This document shows, in pieces, positions 5,189 through 13,578 of a stretch of DNA of 22,214 nt. Below the pieces are notes generated by a model. That model made no database searches. It saw nothing but the letters and a program-made list of their open reading frames with translations, and had not been told where the DNA came from. The DNA is from JAAAOZ01 sp964496595 (lineage in GTDB: Bacteria; Chloroflexota; Anaerolineae; B4-G1; SLSP01): assembly GCA_964496595.1 (NCBI GenBank), contig CAZCAI010000077.1, forward strand, positions 1 through 22,214, in the 5' to 3' direction. Both the position numbers and the translations under genes were made by a program. Numbering within the stretch: the first letter of the stretch is position 1; each line of letters begins with the position of its first letter.

Positions 5189-7575
5189 ACGCAAAGCAAA
5201 ACACAGCTTATCACATCACCATCACGGGCGTCGTGCAGGGCGTCGGCTTCCGCCCCTTTGTCTACAATTTGGCGGATCGAATGGGCCTGCGCGGCTGGGT
5301 GCTCAACCATTCCGGCGGCGTCGATATTGAGGTCGAGGGGCCGCCAGAGACGCTTGAGGCGTTCGTCGCGGCCCTGGAGGCGGAAGCGCCGCCGCTGGCG
5401 CGCATCGAGTCGCTGCGTGCGCGCGAGATTCCCCTTACAGAGGCGGGCTACGAGCGCTTCGAGATTCGTCACTCCGAGGCGCAGGCCGGGCGCTACCAGC
5501 TCATCTCGCCCGATGTGGCGACCTGCGAGGATTGCCGCCGCGAGCTGTTCGATCCCGCCGACCGCCGCTATCGCTACCCCTTCATCAACTGCACCAACTG
5601 CGGCCCGCGCTTCACGATCATTCAGGACATCCCCTACGACCGCCCCAAGACCACCATGCGCGTCTTCCCGCTCTGCGACGACTGCCGCGCCGAGTACGAG
5701 GACCCCACCGACCGGCGCTTCCACGCCCAACCGAACGCCTGTCCCGACTGCGGCCCGCATCTCTGGCTGGAGTCGGCAGAATCAGCAGATGGAGCAGATG
5801 AAGCAGATGAAGCGGATAGATGGAGATCTGCGGAGGGGGACATCATCGCCGAGACGAGCCAGGAGGCGCTCAAGGAGGCGAAGGAGCGCCTGTTGGCGGG
5901 TGAGATTTTGGCGGTCAAGGGGCTGGGCGGATTCCAGTTGGCGTGCGACGCGACCAACGCCGACGCGGTGGCCCGCCTGCGCGAGCGCAAACATCGGCCC
6001 CACAAGCCCTTCGCGGTGATGATGGCCACGCTGGACGAGGTGCGCGCTCACTGCGAGGTAACTTCGGCTGAAGCTGAGGTGCTCACATCGCCACAGGCGC
6101 CCATCGTCCTGTTAGCGCGCCGATCCGCGCCGGACGCAGAGGCGCGCCCCATCGTGGACGGCGTCGCGCCGCGCCAACAGCGCCTGGGCGTGATGCTGCC
6201 CTACACCCCCATGCATCACCTGCTCCTGCACGACGTGGGCCGCCCGCTGGTGATGACCAGCGGCAACCTCACCGAGGAGCCTATCGCCAAGGAGAACGAC
6301 GAGGCGCGCCGCCGGCTCAGCCCGCTGGCCGACGCGCTCCTGCTGCACAATCGCGACATCTACGCGCGCTACGATGACTCGGTGGTGCGGGTGTTGGATG
6401 AGCGATACGGCGGCTTGCAGATTTTGCGGCGGGCGCGAGGTTACGCGCCGTTCCCCATCCGGCTGCCGTTCAAGGCCAAGCGCACCTTCGCGGCGGGGCC
6501 GCAGCTCAAGAACACCTTCACCCTCACGCGCGACGAGTACGCCTTCGTCAGTCAGCACATCGGCGATATGGAGAACATCGAGACGTTGGAGCACTACGAG
6601 GCGACGTTGGCGATCTACCAACACCTCTTCCGGCTGGAACCGGAGATCGTGGCCTGCGATTTGCATCCCGATTACGCCACGACGCGCCTGGCCGAGGCCT
6701 TCGCCGCCGAGCACGACCTGCCGCTGCATCGCATCCAGCATCACAAGACGCACATCGCGGCCTCGCTGGCGGAGCACGGATGGGCGCCGGATCAGGGCCG
6801 CGTGATCGGCGTCTCGTTGGATGGCACGGGCTACGGCGAGGATGGCGCGATCTGGGGCGGCGAGTGGTTCGTGGGCGATTACGGCGGATTCGAGCGCGTG
6901 GCGCATCTGGAATATCTGCCGCTGCCCGGCGGCGACGCCGCGATCCAGCACCCGTGGCGGACGGCGGTCGCCTATCTCCACGCGCTGCTGCCCTCGGAAA
7001 GCTTCCCCGCCGGGCTGTTCTGCCCCTCGGACGCTATGGTCGTTCGTCAACAGGTCGCGCGCGGGATCAACACGCCGCGCACCTCCTCGATGGGGCGGCT
7101 CTTCGACGCGGTGAGCGCGCTCTTGGGCGTCCGCCACGAGATTACCTACGAGGCCCAGGCTGCCATCGAGCTGGAGCAATTGGCCCAGACGCGCCGAGGC
7201 GCCAACGTCGCGCCCTATCCCTTCGCCATCGACGAGATGGGAGAGGGGGGCGTGGCGCAGGTGCGCGTCGCCGCGCTCTTCGACGCGCTGCTGGAGGACA
7301 TCCTGGCGGGCCGCCCGGACGCCGAAAGCGCCCTGCGCTTCCATCACACTATCACGGAGATGATCTACCAGGTCTGCGCGCATATTCGCGCCGCGACGGC
7401 GCTCGAAACGGTCGTCCTCAGCGGCGGCGTCTTACAAAATCGCCTCTTAATCGAGCTTGCCGTCCCGCGCCTGTGCGCCTCCGGCTTCACCGTCCTGCTC
7501 AACCATCAAGTCCCCTGCAACGACGGCGGCGTCTCGCTGGGCCAGGCCGTGTTGACGCATTTCGCAACAGAATAG
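5185..7575 (+). CDS. hypF: Carbamoyltransferase HypF
   Basis: HypF converts carbamoyl phosphate and ATP to a carbamoyl-adenylate and transfers the carbamoyl group to the C-terminal cysteine of HypE, the first step toward the cyanide ligands. The 796-residue protein shows all domains in order. First is an acylphosphatase-like domain (GVVQGVGFRPFVY, residues 15-27; N41). Then come four zinc-finger CxxC pairs (C114/C117, C136/C139, C164/C167, C186/C189), a YrdC-like domain (KGLGGFQLACDA from residue 245), and a Kae1-like domain with HHKTH (519-523) and a GGVLQNRLL motif near the end. An acidic linker of about 30 residues between the last zinc finger and the YrdC domain includes a tandem ADx repeat. 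The start overlaps the permease stop (ATGA). Confidence 0.97.
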   Translation: MNAKQNTAYHITITGVVQGVGFRPFVYNLADRMGLRGWVLNHSGGVDIEVEGPPETLEAFVAALEAEAPPLARIESLRAREIPLTEAGYERFEIRHSEAQAGRYQLISPDVATCEDCRRELFDPADRRYRYPFINCTNCGPRFTIIQDIPYDRPKTTMRVFPLCDDCRAEYEDPTDRRFHAQPNACPDCGPHLWLESAESADGADEADEADRWRSAEGDIIAETSQEALKEAKERLLAGEILAVKGLGGFQLACDATNADAVARLRERKHRPHKPFAVMMATLDEVRAHCEVTSAEAEVLTSPQAPIVLLARRSAPDAEARPIVDGVAPRQQRLGVMLPYTPMHHLLLHDVGRPLVMTSGNLTEEPIAKENDEARRRLSPLADALLLHNRDIYARYDDSVVRVLDERYGGLQILRRARGYAPFPIRLPFKAKRTFAAGPQLKNTFTLTRDEYAFVSQHIGDMENIETLEHYEATLAIYQHLFRLEPEIVACDLHPDYATTRLAEAFAAEHDLPLHRIQHHKTHIAASLAEHGWAPDQGRVIGVSLDGTGYGEDGAIWGGEWFVGDYGGFERVAHLEYLPLPGGDAAIQHPWRTAVAYLHALLPSESFPAGLFCPSDAMVVRQQVARGINTPRTSSMGRLFDAVSALLGVRHEITYEAQAAIELEQLAQTRRGANVAPYPFAIDEMGEGGVAQVRVAALFDALLEDILAGRPDAESALRFHHTITEMIYQVCAHIRAATALETVVLSGGVLQNRLLIELAVPRLCASGFTVLLNHQVPCNDGGVSLGQAVLTHFATE
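5785..5820 (+). repeat. In-frame 9-bp tandem repeat within the HypF interdomain linker
   Basis: Four 9-base units follow one another: GCAGATGGA, GCAGATGAA, GCAGATGAA and GCGGATAGA. They encode ADG-ADE-ADE-ADR at residues 201-212, just after the last zinc-finger cysteine pair. The tract keeps the frame and looks like slippage-driven expansion of a linker that tolerates length change. Confidence 0.85.
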
Positions 7576-7586
7576 GAGAGCTTTCT

Positions 7587-10500
7587 ATGGATAAGCAAAC
7601 GCATACGACGCTATCTAGCGCAGAAATGGAAAAGATTATCCGCGCGGAAGCCCCACGTGTGACTCAAGTGATTCTCCAAGCGGCCAAAACAGCTCATAAT
7701 GAGGCTGAGTTCCGTCGCCCGGTGGCGAATGCCATCGATGGCGCGGCCCAACGGTTTGGCATCACCCTCTCCCTACGGGAGGAGTATACGCTGGTGGATG
7801 GACGCGCCGACGCAATTTATAACCGCTTTGTCGTAGAATACGAACCGCCCGGATCGCTGCGCCCCACAAATAGCACGCGCAACAATCGGCACGCCATCGA
7901 TCAGGTAAAGCAATATATTCGGGAAATGGAAATCCAAGAGCGGCAAGATAAAGAACGAATCGCCGGCGCGGCGACAGATGGGACATTTTTTATCTTTGTG
8001 CGCTTTCGCCAAGGACAATGGCACATTGATCCGCCGGTCAGGGTGAGTGACGCCTCCACTGAGCGTTTCTTGCGCTATTTGAGCGTCCTAAGTACAGAAT
8101 TGCCGTTGACGCCCGAACGGCTGTTGGAGCACTTCGGAGAGAAAACCGAGAATGCACGGTTATGCGTCGGGACGTTCTATCACACACTGAGCGAGACCGA
8201 TAATCCAAGAGTGCATGCGCTGTTTCGCCAATGGCAACGCTTGTTCCGCGAGATTTGCGGCTGGGATAAACAATCTTCCCGGCTCAAATTGAACAAACTA
8301 GCCGGCAATTTTGGCATTGAAACCTCTCAACCTGATCCCCTTCTCCTCTTTTTTGCGATTCACACCTATTATGCCACGTTCATCAAGCTGCTGGCTGTCC
8401 AGGTCGCCTCGTTCTACAGTTTCCCGGTCTTGGGCACAGGATTACAACAAGTCGCCAGTTATACCAGCGAACAACTCCATCGCTATCTGATCGAGATGGA
8501 ACAAGGCGGTGTATTCACCAACTTCGGCATCCAGAACTTCTTGGAAGGAGATTTCTTCGGCTGGTATTTGGATATATGGGACGATGGAGTGGATGCCGCC
8601 GTGCGGCGTATCATCAGCGAGCTTTCCAATTACTCCTTAGTCACCTTGGATGTTGATCCAGAACAAACGCGCGATTTGTTGAAGAAACTCTATCAGAACT
8701 TAATGCCGCGCAATTTGCGCCACGCTCTGGGTGAGTATTACACGCCGGATTGGCTGGCCGAGCGGGTGTTAAACCAGTTGGGCTACCAGGGCGATCCGCG
8801 CGACCGCCTGTTAGATCCCGGATGTGGCTCTGGCACTTTTTTGGTGCTGGCGTTGCGTCGCGTGCGAGAATATGCTTCCGAGAAACTACTTTCGGAAGCA
8901 GAAGTATTATCACAAGTGCTCAACAACGTCGTCGGTTTCGATCTCAATCCGCTGGCCGTTATCGCGGCCCGCACCAACTATTTGATGGCGTTAGGTCACC
9001 TATTGCAACATCGCCGGGGCAATATCAGCCTGCCGGTATACTTGGCAGATTCGATTATGACGCCGGCGCAGGGCACACGCTTGGAGACCTATGCGGGCTA
9101 CGAGTTTTCCACGGCTGTGGGTAAGTTCTCCATTCCTCAATCACTGATCTCTTCAGGAGATATTGACACCCTCGCCGCGATGTTAGAGGAAGGTGTCCGG
9201 CTTGGCTTCCCCACGCAACAATTCCGTGAGCGACTCCTATCCACGTTCCCGGTTTTGGAGGGCAATGAGAACGAACTAAAAATCGCCGCCAAACTATATG
9301 AGCGTTTAAGTGAGTTGGAGGACGAGAAAATCAACGGTATCTGGGCGCGGATCATCAAAAACGCCTTCGCGCCGCTCTTCGCCGGGCGCTTTGATTACAT
9401 AGCCGGCAATCCTCCATGGGTCAACTGGGAAAGCCTGCCTGATGAGTACCGCCAAGAGATCGTGCCGTTATGGGAAGAACACAAACTTTTCTCCCATCAA
9501 GGTTTCGATGCGATCTTAGGCGGCAGCAAAGATGATATTTCTATTCTGATGACTTACGTCGCGATTGATAAGTACCTCAAAGACCAAGGAAAATTGGGCT
9601 TTATCATCACCCAATCAGTTTTCAAAACTATTGGCGGAGGACAGGGCTTCCGACGATTCAAGTTAGGCGATGATACGCCATTAAAAGTGCTCCACGTGGA
9701 TGATATGTCGGAGATCAAACCCTTCTATGGCGTCGGCAATCGCACCGCCATTATGATTCTCCAAAAAGGGCAGAAGACGACCTATCCAGTCCCCTATACC
9801 TTCTGGCAAGGTGAACCCTGGGGACGAGGTCGCAAGCGCACCATCCCAGAAAAGTTGACCATCGAGGAGGTACAAGAGATCACCATGCGGAGTAACTTCT
9901 GGGCCGCGCCAGTAGATAAAGAGGATGATACTGCTCCATGGATTACGGGACATAAGCGCGCACTAAGTGCTATCCGCAAGGTTTTAGGGAATTCCGATTA
10001 TCAAGCGCGGGCCGGGGTCTGTACATGGATGAACGCCGTTTATTGGCTGGAGATCGTCGGGGAGCGCCCGGACGATATGCTGGTGGTGAAGAACTTCACT
10101 AAAGGCGCCAAGCGCAAAGTTCACACCATCATGAGACCGTTAGAAACCGCGTTGGTCTATCCACTCCTGCGGGGGCGGGATGTCCAGCGCTGGCATGCCG
10201 AATCTTCAGCTCATATTCTTATCCCTCACAAATCAGATATGGGCCTCAATGCGATCCCCGAAGAAGACATGATGGTGAACTACATCAAAGCTTACAGCTA
10301 CCTCAAATACTTCGAAGAAAAACTGCGCACACGCTCCGGCTACAAACGCTATTTCACAGAGGAAGATCCTTTCTACTCGTTGTTTAATGTGGGAGAGTAC
10401 ACTTTTGCGCCGTATAAAGTGGTGTGGACACGTATAGCAAATGATATTACAGGAGCTGTAATTAGCGTCACTGATTTTATAGGGGAGCAAAAAACCATTG

Positions 10501-10862
10501 TACCGGATAGTTCGGTGGTACTCATTCCATTTACAGACCCAGAAGAAGCTCACTATGTGTGCGCCATCCTCAACTCAACCCCCTGGCGATTTGTTATCGT
10601 CTCGGCAGCAGTGCATGGCACAGGAGGATTTGGTTCGCCGAACGTCCTGGAGAAAGCTCGCATTCCAAAGTATGACCCTGACAATTCGAAACATCGACGT
10701 TTGGCCACGCTCTCCCAGCAAGCCCACGAAGCCACATCGGAAAACGACGAGGCTACCGTTCACAAGATCGAATCCGAGATAGATCAACTCGCAGCCACAT
10801 TGTGGGATGTAACCCCGCAAGAGTTGGCCGACATCCAAAAAAGCCTGGAAGATTTGCAATAA
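7587..10862 (+). CDS. Type IIG-like restriction endonuclease-methyltransferase (N6-adenine)
   Basis: A single 1091-residue polypeptide seems to carry cleavage, methylation and target-recognition parts. The N-terminal 130 residues have a PD-(D/E)xK-like core: VDGRADAIYNRFVVEYEPPG, with D75 and E84/E86. The middle is a gamma-class N6-adenine methyltransferase: GEYYTPDWL (381-389), SAM motif I DPGCGSGTFL (409-418), GFDLNPLAV (449-457) and catalytic NPPW (607-610). The C-terminal third fits a target-recognition domain (GRDVQRWHA, YTFAPYKVVW, AILNSTPW). AGGAG (7574-7578) precedes the ATG by 8 bases, and the hypF stop is 11 bases upstream. One 60-base line counted here (8281-8340) is 47% G+C against 68% for one in hypF, a sign of recent transfer. 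The expected ExK lysine reads as Glu, so cleavage activity is not assured. Confidence 0.88.
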   Translation: MDKQTHTTLSSAEMEKIIRAEAPRVTQVILQAAKTAHNEAEFRRPVANAIDGAAQRFGITLSLREEYTLVDGRADAIYNRFVVEYEPPGSLRPTNSTRNNRHAIDQVKQYIREMEIQERQDKERIAGAATDGTFFIFVRFRQGQWHIDPPVRVSDASTERFLRYLSVLSTELPLTPERLLEHFGEKTENARLCVGTFYHTLSETDNPRVHALFRQWQRLFREICGWDKQSSRLKLNKLAGNFGIETSQPDPLLLFFAIHTYYATFIKLLAVQVASFYSFPVLGTGLQQVASYTSEQLHRYLIEMEQGGVFTNFGIQNFLEGDFFGWYLDIWDDGVDAAVRRIISELSNYSLVTLDVDPEQTRDLLKKLYQNLMPRNLRHALGEYYTPDWLAERVLNQLGYQGDPRDRLLDPGCGSGTFLVLALRRVREYASEKLLSEAEVLSQVLNNVVGFDLNPLAVIAARTNYLMALGHLLQHRRGNISLPVYLADSIMTPAQGTRLETYAGYEFSTAVGKFSIPQSLISSGDIDTLAAMLEEGVRLGFPTQQFRERLLSTFPVLEGNENELKIAAKLYERLSELEDEKINGIWARIIKNAFAPLFAGRFDYIAGNPPWVNWESLPDEYRQEIVPLWEEHKLFSHQGFDAILGGSKDDISILMTYVAIDKYLKDQGKLGFIITQSVFKTIGGGQGFRRFKLGDDTPLKVLHVDDMSEIKPFYGVGNRTAIMILQKGQKTTYPVPYTFWQGEPWGRGRKRTIPEKLTIEEVQEITMRSNFWAAPVDKEDDTAPWITGHKRALSAIRKVLGNSDYQARAGVCTWMNAVYWLEIVGERPDDMLVVKNFTKGAKRKVHTIMRPLETALVYPLLRGRDVQRWHAESSAHILIPHKSDMGLNAIPEEDMMVNYIKAYSYLKYFEEKLRTRSGYKRYFTEEDPFYSLFNVGEYTFAPYKVVWTRIANDITGAVISVTDFIGEQKTIVPDSSVVLIPFTDPEEAHYVCAILNSTPWRFVIVSAAVHGTGGFGSPNVLEKARIPKYDPDNSKHRRLATLSQQAHEATSENDEATVHKIESEIDQLAATLWDVTPQELADIQKSLEDLQ

Positions 10863-10876
10863 GGAGGCGCAACAAA

Positions 10877-11743
10877 ATGCAATACGGCATCTATCTGCCC
10901 AACTTTGGCCCCTACGGGGACGCGCGCGTGCTGGCCGATCTGGCGCACGACGCCGAAGCCGCCGGTTGGAACGGATTCTTCCTGTGGGATCACGTGGCCG
11001 GCCATCCGCTGGATTTTGTCGATCCCTGGGTGGCGCTGACGGCCATCGCGCTGAAAACCACGCGGCTGCGCATCGGCACGACGGTGACGCCGCTGCCCCG
11101 CCGCCGACCGTGGAAGATCGCCCGCGAGACTGTCTCCGTGGATCACGTCTCGGACGGGCGATTGACGTTGGGCGTGGGCATCGGCCTCGGCGCGGCGGAG
11201 TGGGACGATCTGGGCGAGGAGACGGATCTCAAGGCGCGCGGCGCGATGTTGGATGAAGCGCTGGAGGTGCTCACGGGCCTGTGGTCGGGCGAGAACTTCG
11301 ACTACGCGGGGCAGCACTATCGCGTGCACAACGCCCAATTCCTGCCGCGCCCCGTGCAATCGCCGCGCATTCCCGTGTGGGTGGGCGGCTTCTGGCCGAA
11401 CAAAGCGCCCTTCCGGCGCGCCGCCCGCTGGGACGGGATGTTCCCGCTCTTCAAGACCGCGCCCGGCGAGGAAGAAGAGGAGCTGCGACAACTCCGCGCC
11501 GCTGTCGCTTACGTGCGGGCGCGCCGCGAGCGCGAGACGCCCTTCGACGTCGTCTGTACGGGCGTTACGCCGGGGGATGCGCCGGAGGCCGCCGAGACCG
11601 TGGCGCGTTACGCAGAGGCCGGCGCGACGTGGTGGCTGGAGTGCATCGTTCCCTTTAGATTTGGTGCAGGGTTTGAAGATACGTGGCCCGTCGCGGCGCT
11701 GCGCGAGCGCGTCCTTCAGGGGCCGCCAGAATTTGGGAGGTAA
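10877..11743 (+). CDS. Luciferase-like (LLM-class) flavin- or F420-dependent oxidoreductase
   Basis: This is a 288-residue TIM-barrel oxidoreductase of the bacterial luciferase-like superfamily. Typical signs are MQYGIYLPNFG at the start, FFLWDHV (34-40), the conserved stretch with TTVTPLPRRRPWKIARE, and DGRLTLGVGIG (93-103). Members use FMN or the deazaflavin F420. The sequence alone does not decide which, and the substrate is unknown. The ATG at 10877 has a strong AAGGAGG (10861-10867) nine bases ahead, overlapping the stop of the restriction gene. hypC follows after 9 bases. High G+C matches hypF and hypC and not the restriction gene, so this gene may belong to the older operon. A link to hydrogenase is possible through F420 metabolism but unproven. 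Confidence 0.9.
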   Translation: MQYGIYLPNFGPYGDARVLADLAHDAEAAGWNGFFLWDHVAGHPLDFVDPWVALTAIALKTTRLRIGTTVTPLPRRRPWKIARETVSVDHVSDGRLTLGVGIGLGAAEWDDLGEETDLKARGAMLDEALEVLTGLWSGENFDYAGQHYRVHNAQFLPRPVQSPRIPVWVGGFWPNKAPFRRAARWDGMFPLFKTAPGEEEEELRQLRAAVAYVRARRERETPFDVVCTGVTPGDAPEAAETVARYAEAGATWWLECIVPFRFGAGFEDTWPVAALRERVLQGPPEFGR

Positions 11744-11752
11744 CAGTAAAAG

Positions 11753-12019
11753 ATGTGTTTAGCAATTCCAACGCAGATTACGGAAATCGATGAGGAGCGC
11801 ATGGCGCTTGTCAACTTGGGCGGCGTCGAGCGCGAGATCAGCCTGGCGATGACGCCGGAGGCCGAGGTCGGGGATTACGTGCTGGTGCACACCGGCTACG
11901 CCATCACCGTGATGGACCCGGAGGAAGCGGCGGCCTCGCTCGAGGCGTTCGCCGAGCTGGCGGAGATCCAGGCGGAGATGGAGCAGGCGGAACTGGAACA
12001 GGCCGAGGCCCCTGGATGA
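11753..12019 (+). CDS. hypC: Hydrogenase assembly chaperone HypC
   Basis: HypC is a small OB-fold chaperone. It carries the Fe(CN)2CO unit with HypD and hands it to the hydrogenase large subunit. The 88-residue protein begins MCLAIPTQI, with the essential Cys2 exposed after Met removal, and has the family pattern GDYVLVHTGYAI. The C terminus is an acidic, Glu/Ala-rich helix tail somewhat longer than in minimal HypC proteins. GGGAGG (11735-11740) lies 12 bases before the ATG, slightly far but usable. The stop overlaps the start of the next small gene as ATGA (12016-12019), so the two are translationally coupled. Confidence 0.95.
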   Translation: MCLAIPTQITEIDEERMALVNLGGVEREISLAMTPEAEVGDYVLVHTGYAITVMDPEEAAASLEAFAELAEIQAEMEQAELEQAEAPG

Positions 12020-12234
12020 TTGAGGCCGCCGATGAGCAGGAACAACGGCGGCGCGAGATCATCGCGCGCGGGCCGCGAACGATTGGCGATTGGTGCATCG
12101 CGCTCGACGGCTACGACGTGCGCGAGCTGCTGATGGACGGCTATACCGTCGCGCAACTGCACGGCATCCTGCGCGGCGACTACACCTTGGAGGAACTGCG
12201 CCGGATGAAACCGGCGGGGAGGCCGCAGCGATGA
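12016..12234 (+). CDS. Unrecognised 72-residue protein coupled between hypC and hypD
   Basis: I do not recognise this family. The protein is hydrophilic, has no signal peptide or membrane segment, and has one cysteine (C27, in IGDWCIALDGYDV). Its C-terminal half holds three imperfect copies of a short unit: DGYDVRELL (31-39), DGYTVAQLH (41-49) and GDYTLEELR (54-62). All share an acidic-Gly or Gly-acidic pair, Tyr, an aliphatic residue and Leu, which suggests short helical hairpins or a small helix-turn-helix-like fold. The gene overlaps hypC by ATGA (12016-12019) and hypD by ATGA (12231-12234), so ribosomes would pass hypC to it to hypD without release. That placement and its high G+C argue that it is a real gene, probably acting with the HypCD complex. 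The role is inference. Confidence 0.8.
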   Translation: MIEAADEQEQRRREIIARGPRTIGDWCIALDGYDVRELLMDGYTVAQLHGILRGDYTLEELRRMKPAGRPQR

Positions 12235-13370
12235 AGTACATCGACGAATTCCGCGATCCCGCGCTGGCCCGTAGCCTTGTCGCGCAAATCCGGCGCGAAG
12301 CAGCGCGCCGCGATGCGGCGTTGCGAGAATCGGATCGTCCCGGGGAAGCTCAGCGGCCCATCCGCTTGATGGAATTCTGCGGCGGGCACACCCACGCGAT
12401 CTTTCGCTTTGGGTTGCGCGAGCTGCTGGCCGGGGCCGTCGATCTGCGCTCCGGGCCGGGCTGCCCCGTCTGCGTCACCGCCGCCGCCGATCTGGATCGC
12501 GCCATCGCCATGGCCGAGATCCCCGACGTCATCCTGACCACCTTCGGCGATATGGTGCGCGTGCCGGGTCGCCAGGGAACGTTGCAGGACGCCCGCGCGC
12601 GCGGCGCCGACGTGCGCATCGTCTACTCGCCGTTGGACGCGGTGAAAATCGCGCGGGAAAACTCGCAGCGCGAGGTGATCTTCTTGGGCGTGGGCTTCGA
12701 GACGACCGCGCCGGGCATCGCGGCGGCGCTTATCCAGGCTCAGGAATCGGGGCTGACGAATTTTTACGTGCTGAGCTTGCACAAACTCACCCCACCGGCC
12801 ATGCGCGCCATCTTGGACGCGGGCGAGGTGGCGTTGGACGGCATCATCGGGCCGGGGCACGTGAGCGCCGTCATCGGCAGCGAGGCGTGGCGCTTCCTGC
12901 CCGAATCCTACGCCATGCCCTGCGCCGTCGCGGGCTTCGAGCCGCTGGATTTGCTGAGCGCCATCGCGGCGCTGGTGCACGCCGCCGTCACGGACACGCC
13001 GACGGTTATCAACAGCTACGGGCGCAGCGTGCGCCCCGGCGGCAATCCCGTCGCCCAGGCGATGATGACGCGCGTCTTCGAGATCGGCCCGGCGATGTGG
13101 CGCGGCTTTGGGGAGATCCCCGCCAGTGGCCTGACCCTGCGCGAGACCTTCGCGCCCTGCGACGCGGCCCGCCGCTTCCCTATCGAGATCGAGCCGGCGG
13201 AGAAACCGACGGCCTGTCGCTGCGGCGAGGTGCTGCGCGGCGTCATCGCCCCCCCCGACTGCGCCCTCTTCCGTCAGATCTGCACGCCGCGCAATCCCGT
13301 GGGGCCGTGTATGGTCAGCGCGGAGGGCGCGTGCGCGGCCTACTTCAAATACGGGGACGAAGGCCTGTGA
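12231..13370 (+). CDS. hypD: Hydrogenase maturation scaffold protein HypD
   Basis: HypD is the [4Fe-4S] scaffold on which, with HypC, the Fe(CN)2CO group is built. The 379-residue protein carries MEFCGGHTH (C50, H53, H55), GPGCPVC (C78, C81), the GVGFETTAP and GPGHVS motifs, and a C-terminal cysteine group that binds the cluster (CRCGEVLRG, PDCALF, ICTPRNPVGPCMVS, GAC). A short insert near residues 27-43 (RDAALRESDRPGEAQR) lies before the first motif. The length is within the family range. The start is fixed by the ATGA overlap with the preceding small gene. Its stop overlaps a GTG that opens only a 16-codon frame, after which composition changes. Confidence 0.97.
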   Translation: MKYIDEFRDPALARSLVAQIRREAARRDAALRESDRPGEAQRPIRLMEFCGGHTHAIFRFGLRELLAGAVDLRSGPGCPVCVTAAADLDRAIAMAEIPDVILTTFGDMVRVPGRQGTLQDARARGADVRIVYSPLDAVKIARENSQREVIFLGVGFETTAPGIAAALIQAQESGLTNFYVLSLHKLTPPAMRAILDAGEVALDGIIGPGHVSAVIGSEAWRFLPESYAMPCAVAGFEPLDLLSAIAALVHAAVTDTPTVINSYGRSVRPGGNPVAQAMMTRVFEIGPAMWRGFGEIPASGLTLRETFAPCDAARRFPIEIEPAEKPTACRCGEVLRGVIAPPDCALFRQICTPRNPVGPCMVSAEGACAAYFKYGDEGL

Positions 13371-13417
13371 GAGATCAGGCCATCGCGCAGGCGCAGCGAC
13401 GCCTGGCGAATTCCTGA
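13367..13417 (+). pseudogene. Truncated 16-codon frame after hypD (possible gene remnant)
   Basis: GTG at 13367 overlaps the hypD stop by four bases (GTGA), just like the coupled starts elsewhere in the operon. The frame reads VRDQAIAQAQRRLANS and stops at 13417. Immediately afterwards the DNA turns AT-richer for about 1.25 kb. It may be the first codons of a lost gene cut by an insertion, or just chance. The next 160 bases (13418-13578) hold no gene. They include a small GCGCATTATTGCGC palindrome followed by TTTT (13451-13469) that could be a weak terminator. Confidence 0.35.
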
Positions 13418-13578
13418 AGAGTCAAGAAATGTGCTCCCTCATTTTGTCAAGCGCATTATTGCGCGTTTTCGACTTTACATCTACCATGAGAACAAATCAT
13501 AAAAGATACAAGGGTGCGAGTTTTTTTGGACAGCAGCGCAGCACTGACCATAACGCAACAAAAGGCAGATTGAAGAAA

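Noticed and set aside
7587..10862. BREX PglX or another multi-gene defence methylase
   Set aside because: No other BREX, DISARM or phage-exclusion gene is next to it; an N-terminal nuclease-like domain on the same chain fits a solitary type IIG enzyme better.
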